In this document: one piece after another, positions 1 through 13,100 of the stretch
Position numbering within the stretch: the stretch's first letter is position 1
Layout of the letters: each line of letters starts with the position of its first letter
DNA from: Prosapia bicincta
Taxonomy: Eukaryota; Arthropoda; Insecta; Hemiptera; Cercopidae
NCBI GenBank assembly: GCA_036971475.1
Contig: JBAIZL010000003.1
Span: 83,259,595-83,323,594, forward strand
Length of the DNA stretch: 64,000 nucleotides
Direction of reading: 5' to 3'
The notes under the pieces: model-generated
Told to the model about the DNA's origin: nothing
Database searches by the model: none
The model's input: the letters and a program-made list of their open reading frames with translations, nothing else
Made by a program: the position numbers and the translations under genes

Positions 1-2530
1 TCAGTCTCGAAGCTCTGCCTGTGTTTGTCTATCTTGCTAGTCTGATGTGGTGAGTTTACCACGCTACTTTGTCTCTCTGTGTCAGTCTCGAAGCTCTGCC
101 TGTGTTTGTCTATCTTGCTAGTCTGATTTGGTGATTTTACCACGCTACTTTTTCTCTCTGTGTCAGTCTCGAAGCTCTGCCTGGATTTGTCTATCTTGCT
201 AGTCTGATGTGGTGAGTTTACCACGCTACTTTGTCTCTCTGTGTCAGTCTCGAAGCTCTGCCTGGATTTGTCTATCTTGCTAGTCTGATGTGGTGATTTT
301 ACCACGCTACTTTGTCTCTCTGTGTCAGTCTCGAAGCTCTGCTAGTGTTTGTCTATCTTGCTAGTCTGATTTGGTGATTTTACCACGCTACTTTGTCTCT
401 CTGTGTCAGTCTCGAAGCTCTGCCTGGATTTGTCTATCTTGCTAGTCTGATGTGGTGAGTTTACCACGCTACTTTGTCTCTCTGTGTCAGTCTCGAAGCT
501 CTGCCTGGATTTGTCTATCTTGCTAGTCTGATGTGGTGAGTTTACCACGCTACTTTGTCTCTCTGTGTCAGTCTCGAAGCTCTGCCTGTGTTTGTCTATC
601 TTGCTAGTCTGATGTGGTGAGTTTACCACGCTACTTTGTCTCTCTGTGTCAGTCTCGAAGCTCTGCCTGGATTTGTCTATCTTGCTAGTCTGATGTGGTG
701 AGTTTACCACGCTACTTTGTCTCTCTGTGTCAGTCTCGAAGCTCTGTCTGGGTTTGTCTATCTTGCTAGTCTGATGTGGTGAGTTTACCACGCTACTTTG
801 TCTCTCTGTGTCAGTCTCGAAGCTCTGCCTGTGTTTGTCTATCTTGCTAGTCTGATTTGGTGATTTTACCACGCTACTTTGTCTCTCTGTGTCAGTCTCG
901 AAGCTCTGCCTGTGTTTGTCTATCTTGCTAGTCTGATGTGGTGAGTTTACCACGCTACTTTGTCTCTCTGTGTCAGTCTCGAAGCTCTGCCTGGATTTGT
1001 CTATCTTGCTAGTCTGATGTGGTGAGTTTACCACGCTACTTTGTCTCTCTGTGTCAGTCTCGAAGCTCTGCCTGTGTTTGTCTATCTTGCTAGTCTGATG
1101 TGGTGAGTTTACCACGCTACTTTGTCTCTCTGTGTCAGTCTCGAAGCTCTGCCTGTGTTTGTCTATCTTGCTAGTCTGATGTGGTGAGTTTACCACGCTA
1201 CTTTGTCTCTCTGTGTCAGTCTCGAAGCTCTGCCTGTGTTTGTTTATCTTGCTAGTCTGATGTGGTGAGTTTACCACGCTACTTTGTCTCTCTGTGTCAG
1301 TCTCGAAGCTCTGCCTGTGTTTGTCTATCTTGCTAGTCTGATGTGGTGAGTTTACCACGCTACTTTGTCTCTCTGTGTCAGTCTCGAAGCTCTGCCTGTG
1401 TTTGTCTATCTTGCTAGTCTGATGTGGTGAGTTTACCACGCTACTTTGTCTCTCTGTGTCAGTCTCGAAGCTCTGCCTGGATTTGTCTATCTTGCTAGTC
1501 TGATGTGGTGAGTTTACCACGCTACTTTGTCTCTCTGTGTCAGTCTCGAAGCTCTGCCTGTGTTTGTCTATCTTGCTAGTCTGATGTGGTGAGTTTACCA
1601 CGCTACTTTGTCTCTCTGTGTCAGTCTCGAAGCTCTGCCTGTGTTTGTCTATCTTGCTAGTCTGATGTGGTGAGTTTACCACGCTACTTTGTCTCTCTGT
1701 GTCAGTCTCGAAGCTCTGCCTGTGTTTGTTTATCTTGCTAGTCTGATGTGGTGAGTTTACCACGCTACTTTGTCTCTCTGTGTCAGTCTCGAAGCTCTGC
1801 CTGTGTTTGTCTATCTTGCTAGTCTGATGTGGTGAGTTTACCACGCTACTTTGTCTCTCTGTGTCAGTCTCGAAGCTCTGCCTGTGCTTGTCTATCTTGC
1901 TAGTCTGATGTGGTGAGTTTACCACGCTACTTTGTCTCTCTGTGTCAGTCTCGAAGCTCTGCCTGTGTTTGTCTATCTTGCTAGTCTGATGTGGTGAGTT
2001 TACCACGCTACTTTGTCTCTCTGTGTCAGTCTCGAAGCTCTGCCTGTGTTTGTCTATCTTGCTAGTCTGATGTGGTGAGTTTACCACGCTACTTTGTCTC
2101 TCTGTGTCAGTCTCGAAGCTCTGCCTGTGTTTGTTTATCTTGCTAGTCTGATGTGGTGAGTTTACCACGCTACTTTGTCTCTCTGTGTCAGTCTCGAAGC
2201 TCTGCCTGTGTTTGTCTATCTTGCTAGTCTGATGTGGTGAGTTTACCACGCTACTTTGTCTCTCTGTGTCAGTCTCGAAGCTCTGCCTGTGTTTGTCTAT
2301 CTTGCTAGTCTGATGTGGTGATATTACCACGCTACTTTGTCTCTCTGTGTCAGTCTCGAAGCTCTGCCTGTGTTTGTCTATCTTGCTTGTCTGATTTGGT
2401 GATTTTACCACGCTACTTTGTCTCTCTGTGTCAGTCTCGAAGCTCTGCCTGTGTTTGTCTATCTTGCTAGTCTGATGTTGTGAGTTTACCACTCTACTTT
2501 GTCTCTCTGTGTCAGTCTCGAAGCTCTGCT
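1..2530. repeat. Homogeneous 81-bp sub-block A of array 1
   Basis: About 31 copies of the 81-bp unit differ at only a few diagnostic positions, such as CCTGTGTTTG against CCTGGATTTG and GATGTGG against GATTTGG. The low divergence means recent amplification or gene-conversion-like homogenisation. On the minus strand this block reads as an uninterrupted series of 27-residue units (342-2492). I treat that as a by-product of the repeat length rather than a gene. Confidence 0.9.
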
Positions 2531-4680
2531 AGTGTTTGTCTATCTTGCTATTCTGATGTGGTAAGTTTACCTCGCTAATTTGTCTGTCTGTGTCAGCCTC
2601 GAAAATCTGCCTGGATTAGTCAAGCTTGCTAGTCTGATTTGGTGAGTTTACCTCGTTACATAGTCTGTCTGTGTCAGTCTCGAAGCTCTGCCTGTGTTTG
2701 TCTATCTTGCTAGTCTGATTTGGTGAGTTTACCACGCTACTTTGTCTCTCTGTGTCAGTCTCGAAGCTCTGCCTGGATTTGTCTATCTTGCTAGTCTGAT
2801 GTGGTGAGTTTACCTCGCTACTTTGTCTCTCTGTGTCAGTCTCGAAGCTCTGCCTGTGTTTGTCTATCTTGCTATTCTGATGTGGTAAGTTTACCTCGCT
2901 ACTTTGTCTATCTATGTCAGTCTCGAAGCTCTGCCTGTGTTTGTCTATCTTGCTAGTCATATTTTGTGAGTTTACCTCGCTAATTTGTCTCTCTGTGTCA
3001 GCCTCGAAAATCTGCCTGGATTAGTCAAGCTTGCTAGTCTGATTTGGTGAGTTTACCTCGTTACATAGTCTGTCTGTGTCAGTCTCGAAGCTCTGCCTGA
3101 GTTTTTCTATCTTGCTAGTCTGATTTCTTGAATTTAGCTCACTACTTTGTCTGTCTGTGTCTGTTTCGAAGCTCTGCCTAAGTTTGTCTATCTTGCTAGT
3201 CTGATTTGGTGAGTTTACGTCGCTACTTTGAATGTCTGTGTCAGTCTCGAAAATCTGCCTGGTTTTGTCTAATTTGCTAGTCAGATTTGGTAAATTTACA
3301 TCGCTACATTGTCTGTGTCAGTCCCGAAACTCTGCCTGGGTTTTTCTATCATGCTAGTCAGATCTATATTGTCTGTCTGTGTCTGTCCCGAAACTCTGCC
3401 TGGGTTTGTCTATCTTGCTAGTCAGATTTGGTAACTTTACTGTACTTCGCTACATTGTCTGTATGTTTCAGTCCCGAAACTCTGCCTGAGTTTGTTTATT
3501 TTGCTAGTGTAATTTGGAGAGTTTATCTCGCTACATTGTCTGTCTGTGTCAGTCGTGAAACTCTGCATAGGTTTGTCTAATTTGCTAGTCAGATTTGGTG
3601 AGTTTACCTTGCTATATTGTCTGTCTGTGTCAGTATCGAAACTCGGCCTGGGTTTGTCTATTTTGCTAGTCAGATATGGTGAGTTTTCCTCGCTCCATTG
3701 TCTGCCTGTGTCAGTCGCAAAACTCTGCCTGTGGTTGTCTATCTTGCTAGTCAGATATGGTGAGTTAATCTCGCTATATTGTCTATTGTGTCAGTCGCGA
3801 AAATCTGCCTAGGTTTGTTTATCTTGCTAGTCAGACCTATTTTGTCTGTCTGTGTCAGTCCCGAAACTCTGCCTGGGTTTGTCTATCTTGCTAGTCAGAT
3901 TTGGTAAATTTACCTCGGTACATTGTCTGTCGGTTTCAGTCCCGAAACTCTGGCTGAGTTTGTTTATCTTGCTAGTGTGATTTGGTGAGTTTACCTTGCT
4001 ACATTTTCTGTCTGTGTCAGTCGTGAAACTCTGCATGGTTTTGTCTATCTTGCTAGTCTGATTTGGTAAATTTACCTCACTACATTGTCTGTCTGTGTCA
4101 GTCGTGAAACTCTGCATGGGTTTGTCTATCTTGCTAGTCTGATTTGGTAAATTTACCTCACTACATTGTCTGTCTGTGTCAGTCGTGAAACTCTGCATGG
4201 GTTTGTCTATCTTGCTAGTCAGATTTGGTAAATTTACCTCGCTACATTTTCTGCCTGTGTCAGTCGTGAAACTCTGCATGGGTTTGACTATCTTGCTAGT
4301 CAGATTTGGATAGTTATTCTCGCTATATTGTCTAACTGTGTCAGTCGCGAAAATCTGCCTGGGTTTGTCTATCATGCTAGTCAGATCTATATTGTCTGTC
4401 TGTGTCAGTCCCGAAACTCTGCCTGGGTTTGTCTATCTTGCTAGTCAGATTTGGTAACTTTACTTCGCTACATTGTCTGTGTCAGTCCCGAAACTCTGCC
4501 TGGGTTTGTCTATCTTGCTAGTCAGATTTGGTAACTTTACTTCGCTACATTGTCTGTATGTTTCAGTCCTGAAACTCTGCCTGAGTTTGTTTATATTGCT
4601 AGTGTAATTTGGTGAGTTTACCTCGCCACATTGTCTGTCTGTGTCAGTCGTGAAACTCTGCATGGGTTTGTCTATCTTGC
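2521..4680. repeat. Segmental duplication copy 1 within array 1
   Basis: A run of diverged 81-, 77- and 64-bp units reappears almost unchanged 3,104 bp downstream (from 5,625). The offset falls to 3,023 bp near the end because this copy holds one extra 81-bp unit around 4.05-4.15 kb. An example of the few differences is A at 2,880 against T at 5,984. Both copies are preceded by homogeneous 81-bp units. Confidence 0.88.
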
Positions 4681-5624
4681 TAGTCTGATGTGGTGAGTTT
4701 ACCACGCTACTTTGTCTCTCTGTGTCAGTCTCGAAGCTCTGCCTGTGTTTGTCTATCTTGCTAGTCTGATGTGGTGAGTTTACCACGCTACTTTGTCTCT
4801 CTGTGTCAGTCTCGAAGCTCTGCCTGTGTTTGTCTATCTTGCTAGTCTGATGTGGTGAGTTTACCACGCTACTTTGTCTCTCTGTGTCAGTCTCGAAGCT
4901 CTGCCTGTGTTTGTCTATCTTGCTAGTCTGATGTGGTGAGTTTACCACGCTACTTTGTCTCTCTGTGTCAGTCTCGAAGCTCTGCCTGTGTTTGTTTATC
5001 TTGCTAGTCTGATGTGGTGAGTTTACCACGCTACTTTGTCTCTCTGTGTCAGTCTCGAAGCTCTGCCTGTGTTTGTCTATCTTGCTAGTCTGATGTGGTG
5101 AGTTTACCACGCTACTTTGTCTCTCTGTGTCAGTCTCGAAGCTCTGCCTGTGTTTGTCTATCTTGCTAGTCTGATGTGGTGAGTTTACCACGCTACTTTG
5201 TCTCTCTGTGTCAGTCTCGAAGCTCTGCCTGTGTTTGTCTATCTTGCTAGTCTGATGTGGTGAGTTTACCACGCTACTTTGTCTCTCTGTGTCAGTCTCG
5301 AAGCTCTGCCTGTGTTTGTCTATCTTGCTAGTCTGATGTGGTGAGTTTACCACGCTACTTTGTCTCTCTGTGTCAGTCTCGAAGCTCTGCCTTTGTTTGT
5401 TTATCTTGCTAGTCTGATGTGGTGAGTTTACCACGCTACTTTGTCTCTCTGTGTCAGTCTCGAAGCTCTGCCTGTGTTTGTCTATCTTGCTAGTCTGATG
5501 TGGTGAGTTTACCACGCTACTTTGTCTCTCTGTGTCAGTCTCGAAGCTCTGCCTGTGTTTGTCTATCTTGCTAGTCTGATGTGGTGAGTTTACCACGCTA
5601 CTTTGTCTCTCTGTGTCAGTCTCG
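4681..5624. repeat. Homogeneous 81-bp sub-block B of array 1
   Basis: About twelve near-identical 81-bp units of the same type as sub-block A (CCTGTGTTTG, GATGTGG, TACCACGC) lie between the two copies of the ~2-kb duplicated segment. The minus-strand reading frame is again open throughout (4460-5596) because the unit is 27 codons long. Confidence 0.88.
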
Positions 5625-7700
5625 AAGCTCTGCTAGTGTTTGTCTATCTTGCTATTCTGATGTGGTAAGTTTACCTCGCTAATTTGTCTGTCTGTGTCAG
5701 CCTCGAAAATCTGCCTGGATTAGTCAAGCTTGCTAGTCTGATTTGGTGAGTTTACCTCGTTACATAGTCTGTCTGTGTCAGTCTCGAAGCTCTGCCTGTG
5801 TTTGTCTATCTTGCTAGTCTGATTTGGTGAGTTTACCACGCTACTTTGTCTCTCTGTGTCAGTCTCGAAGCTCTGCCTGGATTTGTCTATCTTGCTAGTC
5901 TGATGTGGTGAGTTTACCTCGCTACTTTGTCTCTCTGTGTCAGTCTCGAAGCTCTGCCTGTGTTTGTCTATCTTGCTATTCTGTTGTGGTAAGTTTACCT
6001 CGCTACTTTGTCTATCTATGTCAGTCTCGAAGCTCTGCCTGTGTTTGTCTATCTTGCTAGTCATATTTTGTGAGTTTACCTCGCTAATTTGTCTCTCTGT
6101 GTCAGCCTCGAAAATCTGCCTGGATTAGTCAAGCTTGCTAGTCTGATTTGGTGAGTTTACCTCGTTACATAGTCTGTCTGTGTCAGTCTCGAAGCTCTGC
6201 CTGAGTTTTTCTATCTTGCTAGTCTGATTTCTTGAATTTAGCTCACTACTTTGTCTGTCTGTGTCTGTTTCGAAGCTCTGCCTAAGTTTGTCTATCTTGC
6301 TAGTCTGATTTGGTGAGTTTACGTCGCTACTTTGAATGTCTGTGTCAGTCTCGAAAATCTGCCTGGTTTTGTCTAATTTGCTAGTCAGATTTGGTAAATT
6401 TACATCGCTACATTGTCTGTGTCAGTCCCGAAACTCTGCCTGGGTTTTTCTATCATGCTAGTCAGATCTATATTGTCTGTCTGTGTCTGTCCCGAAACTC
6501 TGCCTGGGTTTGTCTATCTTGCTAGTCAGATTTGGTAACTTTACTGTACTTCGCTACATTGTCTGTATGTTTCAGTCCCGAAACTCTGCCTGAGTTTGTT
6601 TATTTTGCTAGTGTAATTTGGAGAGTTTATCTCGCTACATTGTCTGTCTGTGTCAGTCGTGAAACTCTGCATAGGTTTGTCTAATTTGCTAGTCAGATTT
6701 GGTGAGTTTACCTTGCTATATTGTCTGTCTGTGTCAGTATCGAAACTCGGCCTGGGTTTGTCTATTTTGCTAGTCAGATATGGTGAGTTTTCCTCGCTCC
6801 ATTGTCTGCCTGTGTCAGTCGCAAAACTCTGCCTGTGGTTGTCTATCTTGCTAGTCAGATATGGTGAGTTAATCTCGCTATATTGTCTATTGTGTCAGTC
6901 GCGAAAATCTGCCTAGGTTTGTTTATCTTGCTAGTCAGACCTATTTTGTCTGTCTGTGTCAGTCCCGAAACTCTGCCTGGGTTTGTCTATCTTGCTAGTC
7001 AGATTTGGTAAATTTACCTCGGTACATTGTCTGTCGGTTTCAGTCCCGAAACTCTGGCTGAGTTTGTTTATCTTGCTAGTGTGATTTGGTGAGTTTACCT
7101 TGCTACATTTTCTGTCTGTGTCAGTCGTGAAACTCTGCATGGGTTTGTCTATCTTGCTAGTCTGATTTGGTAAATTTACCTCACTACATTGTCTGTCTGT
7201 GTCAGTCGTGAAACTCTGCATGGGTTTGTCTATCTTGCTAGTCAGATTTGGTAAATTTACCTCGCTACATTTTCTGCCTGTGTCAGTCGTGAAACTCTGC
7301 ATGGGTTTGACTATCTTGCTAGTCAGATTTGGTTAGTTATTCTCGCTATATTGTCTAACTGTGTCAGTCGCGAAAATCTGCCTGGGTTTGTCTATCATGC
7401 TAGTCAGATCTATATTGTCTGTCTGTGTCAGTCCCGAAACTCTGCCTGGGTTTGTCTATCTTGCTAGTCAGATTTGGTAACTTTACTTCGCTACATTGTC
7501 TGTGTCAGTCCCGAAACTCTGCCTGGGTTTGTCTATCTTGCTAGTCAGATTTGGTAACTTTACTTCGCTACATTGTCTGTATGTTTCAGTCCTGAAACTC
7601 TGCCTGAGTTTGTTTATATTGCTAGTGTAATTTGGTGAGTTTACCTCGCCACATTGTCTGTCTGTGTCAGTCGTGAAACTCTGCATGGGTTTGTCTAATT
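5625..7700. repeat. Segmental duplication copy 2 within array 1
   Basis: This is the second copy of the segment at 2,521-4,680. It is nearly identical but lacks one 81-bp unit. After about 7.7 kb it runs into a different set of diverged units instead of returning to the homogeneous type. Confidence 0.88.
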
Positions 7701-9689
7701 TGCTAGTCAGATTTGGTGAGTTTACCTTGCTATATTGTCTGTCTGTGTTAGTCGTGAAACTTTGCATGGGTTTGTCTATCTTGCTAGTCAGATTTTGTAA
7801 ATTTACCTCACTACATTGTCTGTCTGTGTCAGTCGTGAAACTCTGCATGGGTTTGTCTATCTTGCTAGTCAGATTTGGTAAATTTACCTCGCTACATTTT
7901 CTGTCTGTGTCAGTCGTGAAACTCTGCATGGGTTTGACTATCTTGCTAGTCAGATTTGGTGAGTTTACCTTGCTACTTTGGCTGTCTGTGTCAGTCTCGA
8001 AAATCTGCCTGGATTTGTCTATCTTGCTAGTCTGATTTGGTGAGTTTACCTCGCTACTTTGGCTGTCTGTGTCAGTCTCGAAGCTCTGCCTGTGTTTGTC
8101 TATCTTCCTAGTCAGATATGGTGAGTTTTCCAAGCGTCATTGTCTGTCTGTGTCAGTCGAAAAACTCTGCCTAGGTTCGACTATCTTGCTAGTCAGAATT
8201 GGTGAGTTTATCTCGCTCCATTGTCTGTCTGTGTCAGTCGCAAAACTCTGCCTGAGTTTGTTTATCTTGCTAGTGTGATTTGGTGAGTTTACCTCGCTAC
8301 ATTGTCTGTCTGTGTCAATCGTGAAACTCTGCATGGGTTTGTCTAACTTGCTAGTCAGATTTGGTGAGTTTACCTCGCTATATTGTCTGTCTGTGTCAGT
8401 CGTGAAACTCTGCATGGGTTTGTCTATTTTGCTAGTCAGATTTGGTGAGTTAATCTCGCATACATTGTCTATCTGTGTCAGTCGCGAAACTCTGCCTGGG
8501 TTTGTCTATCTTGCTAGTCAGATTTGGTAAATTTACCTCGCTACATTGTCTGTCGGTTTCAGTCCCGAAACTCTGGCTGAGTTTGTTTATCTTGCTAGTG
8601 TGATTTGGTGAGTTTACCTCGCTACATTTTCTGTCTGTGTCAGTCGTGAAACTCTGCAGGGTTTTGTCTATCTTGCTAGTCAGATTTGGTAAATTTACCT
8701 CACTACATTGTCTGTCTGTGTCAGTCGTGAAACTCTGCATGGGTTTGACTATCTTGCTAGTCAGATTTGGTTAGTTATTCTCGCTATATTGTCTAACTGT
8801 GTCAGTCGCGAAAATCTGCCTGGGTTTGTCTATCATGCTAGTCAGATCTATATTGTCTGTCTGTGTCAGTTCCGAAACTCTGCCTGGGTTCGTCTATCTT
8901 GCTAGTCAGATTTGGTAAATTTACTTCGCTACATTGTCTGTATGTTTCAGTCTCGAAACTCTGCCTGAGTTTGTTTATCTTGCTAGTGTGATTTGGTGAG
9001 TTTACCTCGCTACATTGTCTGTCTGTGTCAGTCGTGAAATTCTGCATGTGTTTGTATAACTTGATAGTCAGATATGGTGAGTTTACCTTGCTATATATGT
9101 CTGTCTGTGTCAGTCGTGAAACTTTGCATGGGTTTGTCTATCTTGCTAGTCAGATTTGGTAAATTTACCTCGCTACATTGTCTGTGTCAGTCCCGAAACT
9201 CTGCCTGGATTTGTCTATCTTGCTAGTCTGAATTGGTGAGTTTTGCTCGCTCCATTGTCTGTCTGTGTCAGTCGCGAAACTCTGAATGGGATTGACTATC
9301 TTGCTAGTCAGATTTGGTGGGTTTACCTCCCTCCATTGTCTGTCTGTGTCAGTCGCGAAAATCTGCCTGGGTTTGTCTATCTTGATAGTCACATCTATAT
9401 TGTCTGTCTGGGTCTGTCCCGTAACTCTGCCTGGGTTTGTCTATCTTGCTAGTCAGATTTGTTAAATTTCCCTCGCTACAGAGTCTGTCTGTTTCAGTCC
9501 CGAAACTCTGCCTGAGTTTATTTATCTTGCTAGTGTGATTTTTTAAGATTACCTCGCTACACTGTCTGTCTGTGTCAGTTTCGAAGCTCTGCCTAAGTTT
9601 GTCTATCTTTCTAGTCTGATTTGGTGAGTTTATCTCGCTACTTTGACTGTCTGTTTCAGTCTCGAAAATCTGACTGGATTTGTCTATCT

Positions 9690-10140
9690 TGCTAGTCAGA
9701 TCTATATTGTCTGTCTGTGTCAGACGTGATACTTTGCATGGGTTTGACTATCTTGCTAGTCAGATTTGGTTAGTTATTCTCGCTATATTATATAACTGTG
9801 TCAGTCGCGAAAATCTGCCTGGGTTTGTCTATCATGCTAGTCAGATCTATATTGTCTGTCTGTGTCAGACGTGATACTTTGCATGGGTTTGACTATCTTG
9901 CTAGTCAGATTTGGTTAGTTATTCTCGCTATATTATATAACTGTGTCAGTCGCGAAAATCTGCCTGGGTTTGTCTATCATGCTAGTCAGATCTATATTGT
10001 CTGTCTGTGTCAGACGTGATACTTTGCATGGGTTTGACTATCTTGCTAGTCAGATTTGGTTAGTTATTCTCGCTATATTATATAACTGTGTCAGTCGCGA
10101 AAATCTGCCTGGGTTTGTCTATCATGCTAGTCAGATCTAT
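9690..10140. repeat. 145-bp higher-order repeat, three copies
   Basis: A dimer of one 81-bp unit and one 64-bp unit (145 bp) is repeated three times in direct succession. It is marked by CAGACGTGATACTTTGCATG and CTCGCTATATTATATAAC. The copies are essentially identical, so the dimer was amplified recently and locally. Confidence 0.88.
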
Positions 10141-13100
10141 ATTGTCTGTCTGTGTCAGTCCCGAAACTCTGCCTGGGTTTGTCTATCTTGCTAGTCAGAT
10201 TTGGTAAATTTACTTCGCTACATTGTCTGTATGATTCAGTCCCGAAACTCTGCCTGAGTTTGTTTATCTTGCTAGTGTGATTTGGTGAGTTTACCTCGCT
10301 ACATTGTCTGTCTGTGTCAGTCGTGAAACTCTGCATGGGTTTGTCTAACTTGCTAGTCAGATTTGGTGAGTTTACCTTGCTATATTGTCTGTCTGTGTCA
10401 GTCGTGAAACTTTGCATGGGTATGTCTATCTTGCTAGTCAGATTTGGTAAATTTACTTCGCTACATTGTCTGTGTCAGTCCCGAAACTCTGCCTGGATTT
10501 GTCTATCTTGCTAGTCTTATTTGGTGAGTTTTGCTCTCTCCATTGTTTGTCTGTGTCTGTCGCGAAACTCTGCCTGAGATTTACTATCTTGATAGTCAGA
10601 TCTATATTGTCTGTCTGTGTCAGTCCCGTAACTCTGCCCTGGTTTGTTTATCTTGCTTGTCTGATTTGATGAGTTTACCTCGCTACATTGTCTGGCTGTG
10701 TAGTCTCGGAAATCTGCCTTAATTTGTCTATCTTGCTAGTCTGATATGGTGAGTTTTCCTCGCTCCATTGTCTGTCTGTGTCAGTCGCGAAACTCTGCCT
10801 GGGTTTGACTATCTTGCTAGTCAGATTTGGTGAGTTTACCTCGCTCCATTGTTTGTCTGTGTCAGTCGCAAAACTACGCCTGTGTTTGTCTATCTTGCTA
10901 GTCAGACCTATATTGTCTGTCTGTTTCAGTCCCGAAACTCTGCCTGGGTTTGTCTATCTAGCTAGTCAGATTTGGTAAATTTACCTCGCTACATTGTCTG
11001 TCTGTTTAAGTCCCGAAATTCTGGCTGAGTTTGATTATCTTGCTAGTGTGATTTAGTGCGTTTACCTCGCTACATTTTCTGTCTGTGTCAGTCGTGAAAC
11101 TCGGCATGGTTTTGTCTATCTTGCTAGTCAGATTTGGTAAATTTACCTCGCTACATTTTCTGTGACAGTCCCGAAACTCTGCCTGGATTTGTCTACCTAG
11201 CTAGTCTGATTTAGTGAGTTTTCCTCGCTCCATTGTCTGTCTGTGTCAGTCACGAAACTCTGCCTGGGTTTGACTATCTTGCTAGTCAGATTTGGTGAGT
11301 TTACCTCGCTCCATTGTCTGTCTGTGTCAGTCGCAAAACTCTGCCTTTGTTTGTCTATCTTGCTAGTCAGATTTGGTGAGTTAATCTCGCTTTATTGTCT
11401 ATCTGTGTCAGTCTCGAAAATCTGCCTAGATTTGTTTATCTTGCTAGTCAGATTTTGTGAGTTTACCCCGCTACTTTGTCTATATGTGTCAATTTCGAAG
11501 CTCTGCCTAAGTTTGTCTATCTTGCTAGTGTGATTTGGTGAGTTTACGTCGCTACTTTGACTGTCTGTGTCAGTCTCGAAAATCTGCCTGGTTTTGTCCA
11601 TCTTGCTAGTCAGATTTGGTAAATTTACCTCGCTACATTGTCTGTGTCAATCCCGAGACTATGCCTGTATTTGTCTATCTTGCTAGTCTGATTTTGTGAG
11701 TTTACCTCGCTCCATTGTCTGTCTGCGTCAGTCTCGAAACTCTGCCTGGGTTTGTCTATCTTGCTAGTCAGATTTTGTGAGTTTACCTCGCTAATTTATC
11801 TGTCTGTGTCAGTATCGAAATTCTGCCTGGATTAGTGAATCTTGCTAGTCTGATTTGGTGAGTTTACCTCGTTACATAGTCTGTCTGTGTCAGTCTCGAA
11901 GCTCTGCCTGGGTTTTTCTATCTTGCTAGTCTGATTTCGTGAATTTACCTCGCTACATTGTCTGTGTCAGTCGCGAAACTCTGACTGGGTTTGACTATCT
12001 TGCTAGTCAGATTTGGTGAGTTTACCTCGCTCCATTGTGTGTCTGTGTCAGTTGTAAAACTCTTCATTTGTTTGTCTATCTTGCTAGTTTGATTTGGAGA
12101 GTTTACCTCGCTACACTGTCTGTCTGTGTCAGTTTCGAAGCTCTGCCTGGGTTTCTCTATCCTGCAAGTCTGATGTTGTGAGTTTGCCACGCTACTTTGT
12201 CTCTCTGTGTCAGTCTCGAAGCTCTGCCTGTGTTTGTCTATCTTGCTAGTCTGATTTGGTGAGTTTACCACGCTACTTTGTCTGTCTGTGTCAGTCTCGA
12301 AGCTCTGCCTGGGTTTGTCAATCCTGCAAGTCTTATGTGGTGAGTTTACCACGCTACTTTGTCTCTCTGTGTCAGTCTCGAAGCTCTGCCTGTGTTTGTC
12401 TATCTTGCTAGTCTGATTTTGTGAGTTTACCTCGCTACTTTGTCTGTCTGTGTCAGTTTCGAAGCTCTGCCTAAGTTTGTCTATCTTGCTAGTGTGATTT
12501 GGTGAGTTTACGTCGCTACTTTGACTTTCTGTGTCAGTCTCGAAAATCTGCCTGGTTTTGTCTATCTTGCTAGTCAGATTTGGTAAATTTACCTCGCTAC
12601 ATTGTCTGTCTGTGTCAGTCGCGAAACTCTGACTGGGTTTGACTATCTTGCTAGTCAGATTTGGTGAGTTTACCTCGCTCCATTGTCTGTCTGTGTCAGT
12701 CGCAAAACTCTGCCTGGGTTTGTCTATCTTGCTAGTCAGATCTATATTGTCTGTCTGTGTCAGTTCCGAAACTCTGCCTGGGTTTGTCTATCTTGCTAGT
12801 CAGACTTGTTAAATTTACCTCGCTACAGTTTCTGTCTGTTTCAGTCTCGAAACTCTGCCTGAGTTTATTTATCTTGCTAGTGTGATTTGGTGAGATGACC
12901 TCGCTACATTGTCTGTCTGTGTCAGTCGTGAAACTCTGCATGTGTTTGCCTATCTTGCTAGTTTGATTTGGAGAGTTTACCTCGCTACACTGTCTGTCTG
13001 TGTCAGTTTCGAAGCTCTGCCTGGGTTTGTCTATCCTGCAAGTCTGATGTGGTGAGTTTACCACGCTACTTTGTCTCTCTGTGTCAGTCTCGAAGCTCTG

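Noticed and set aside
342..2492. 716-codon minus-strand ORF of 27-residue repeats, and similar ORFs throughout array 1
   Set aside because: The unit is 81 bp, so any open frame stays open. Opposite-strand frames are open too, unit differences often change residues, and there is no signal peptide, unique terminus or gene-like context.
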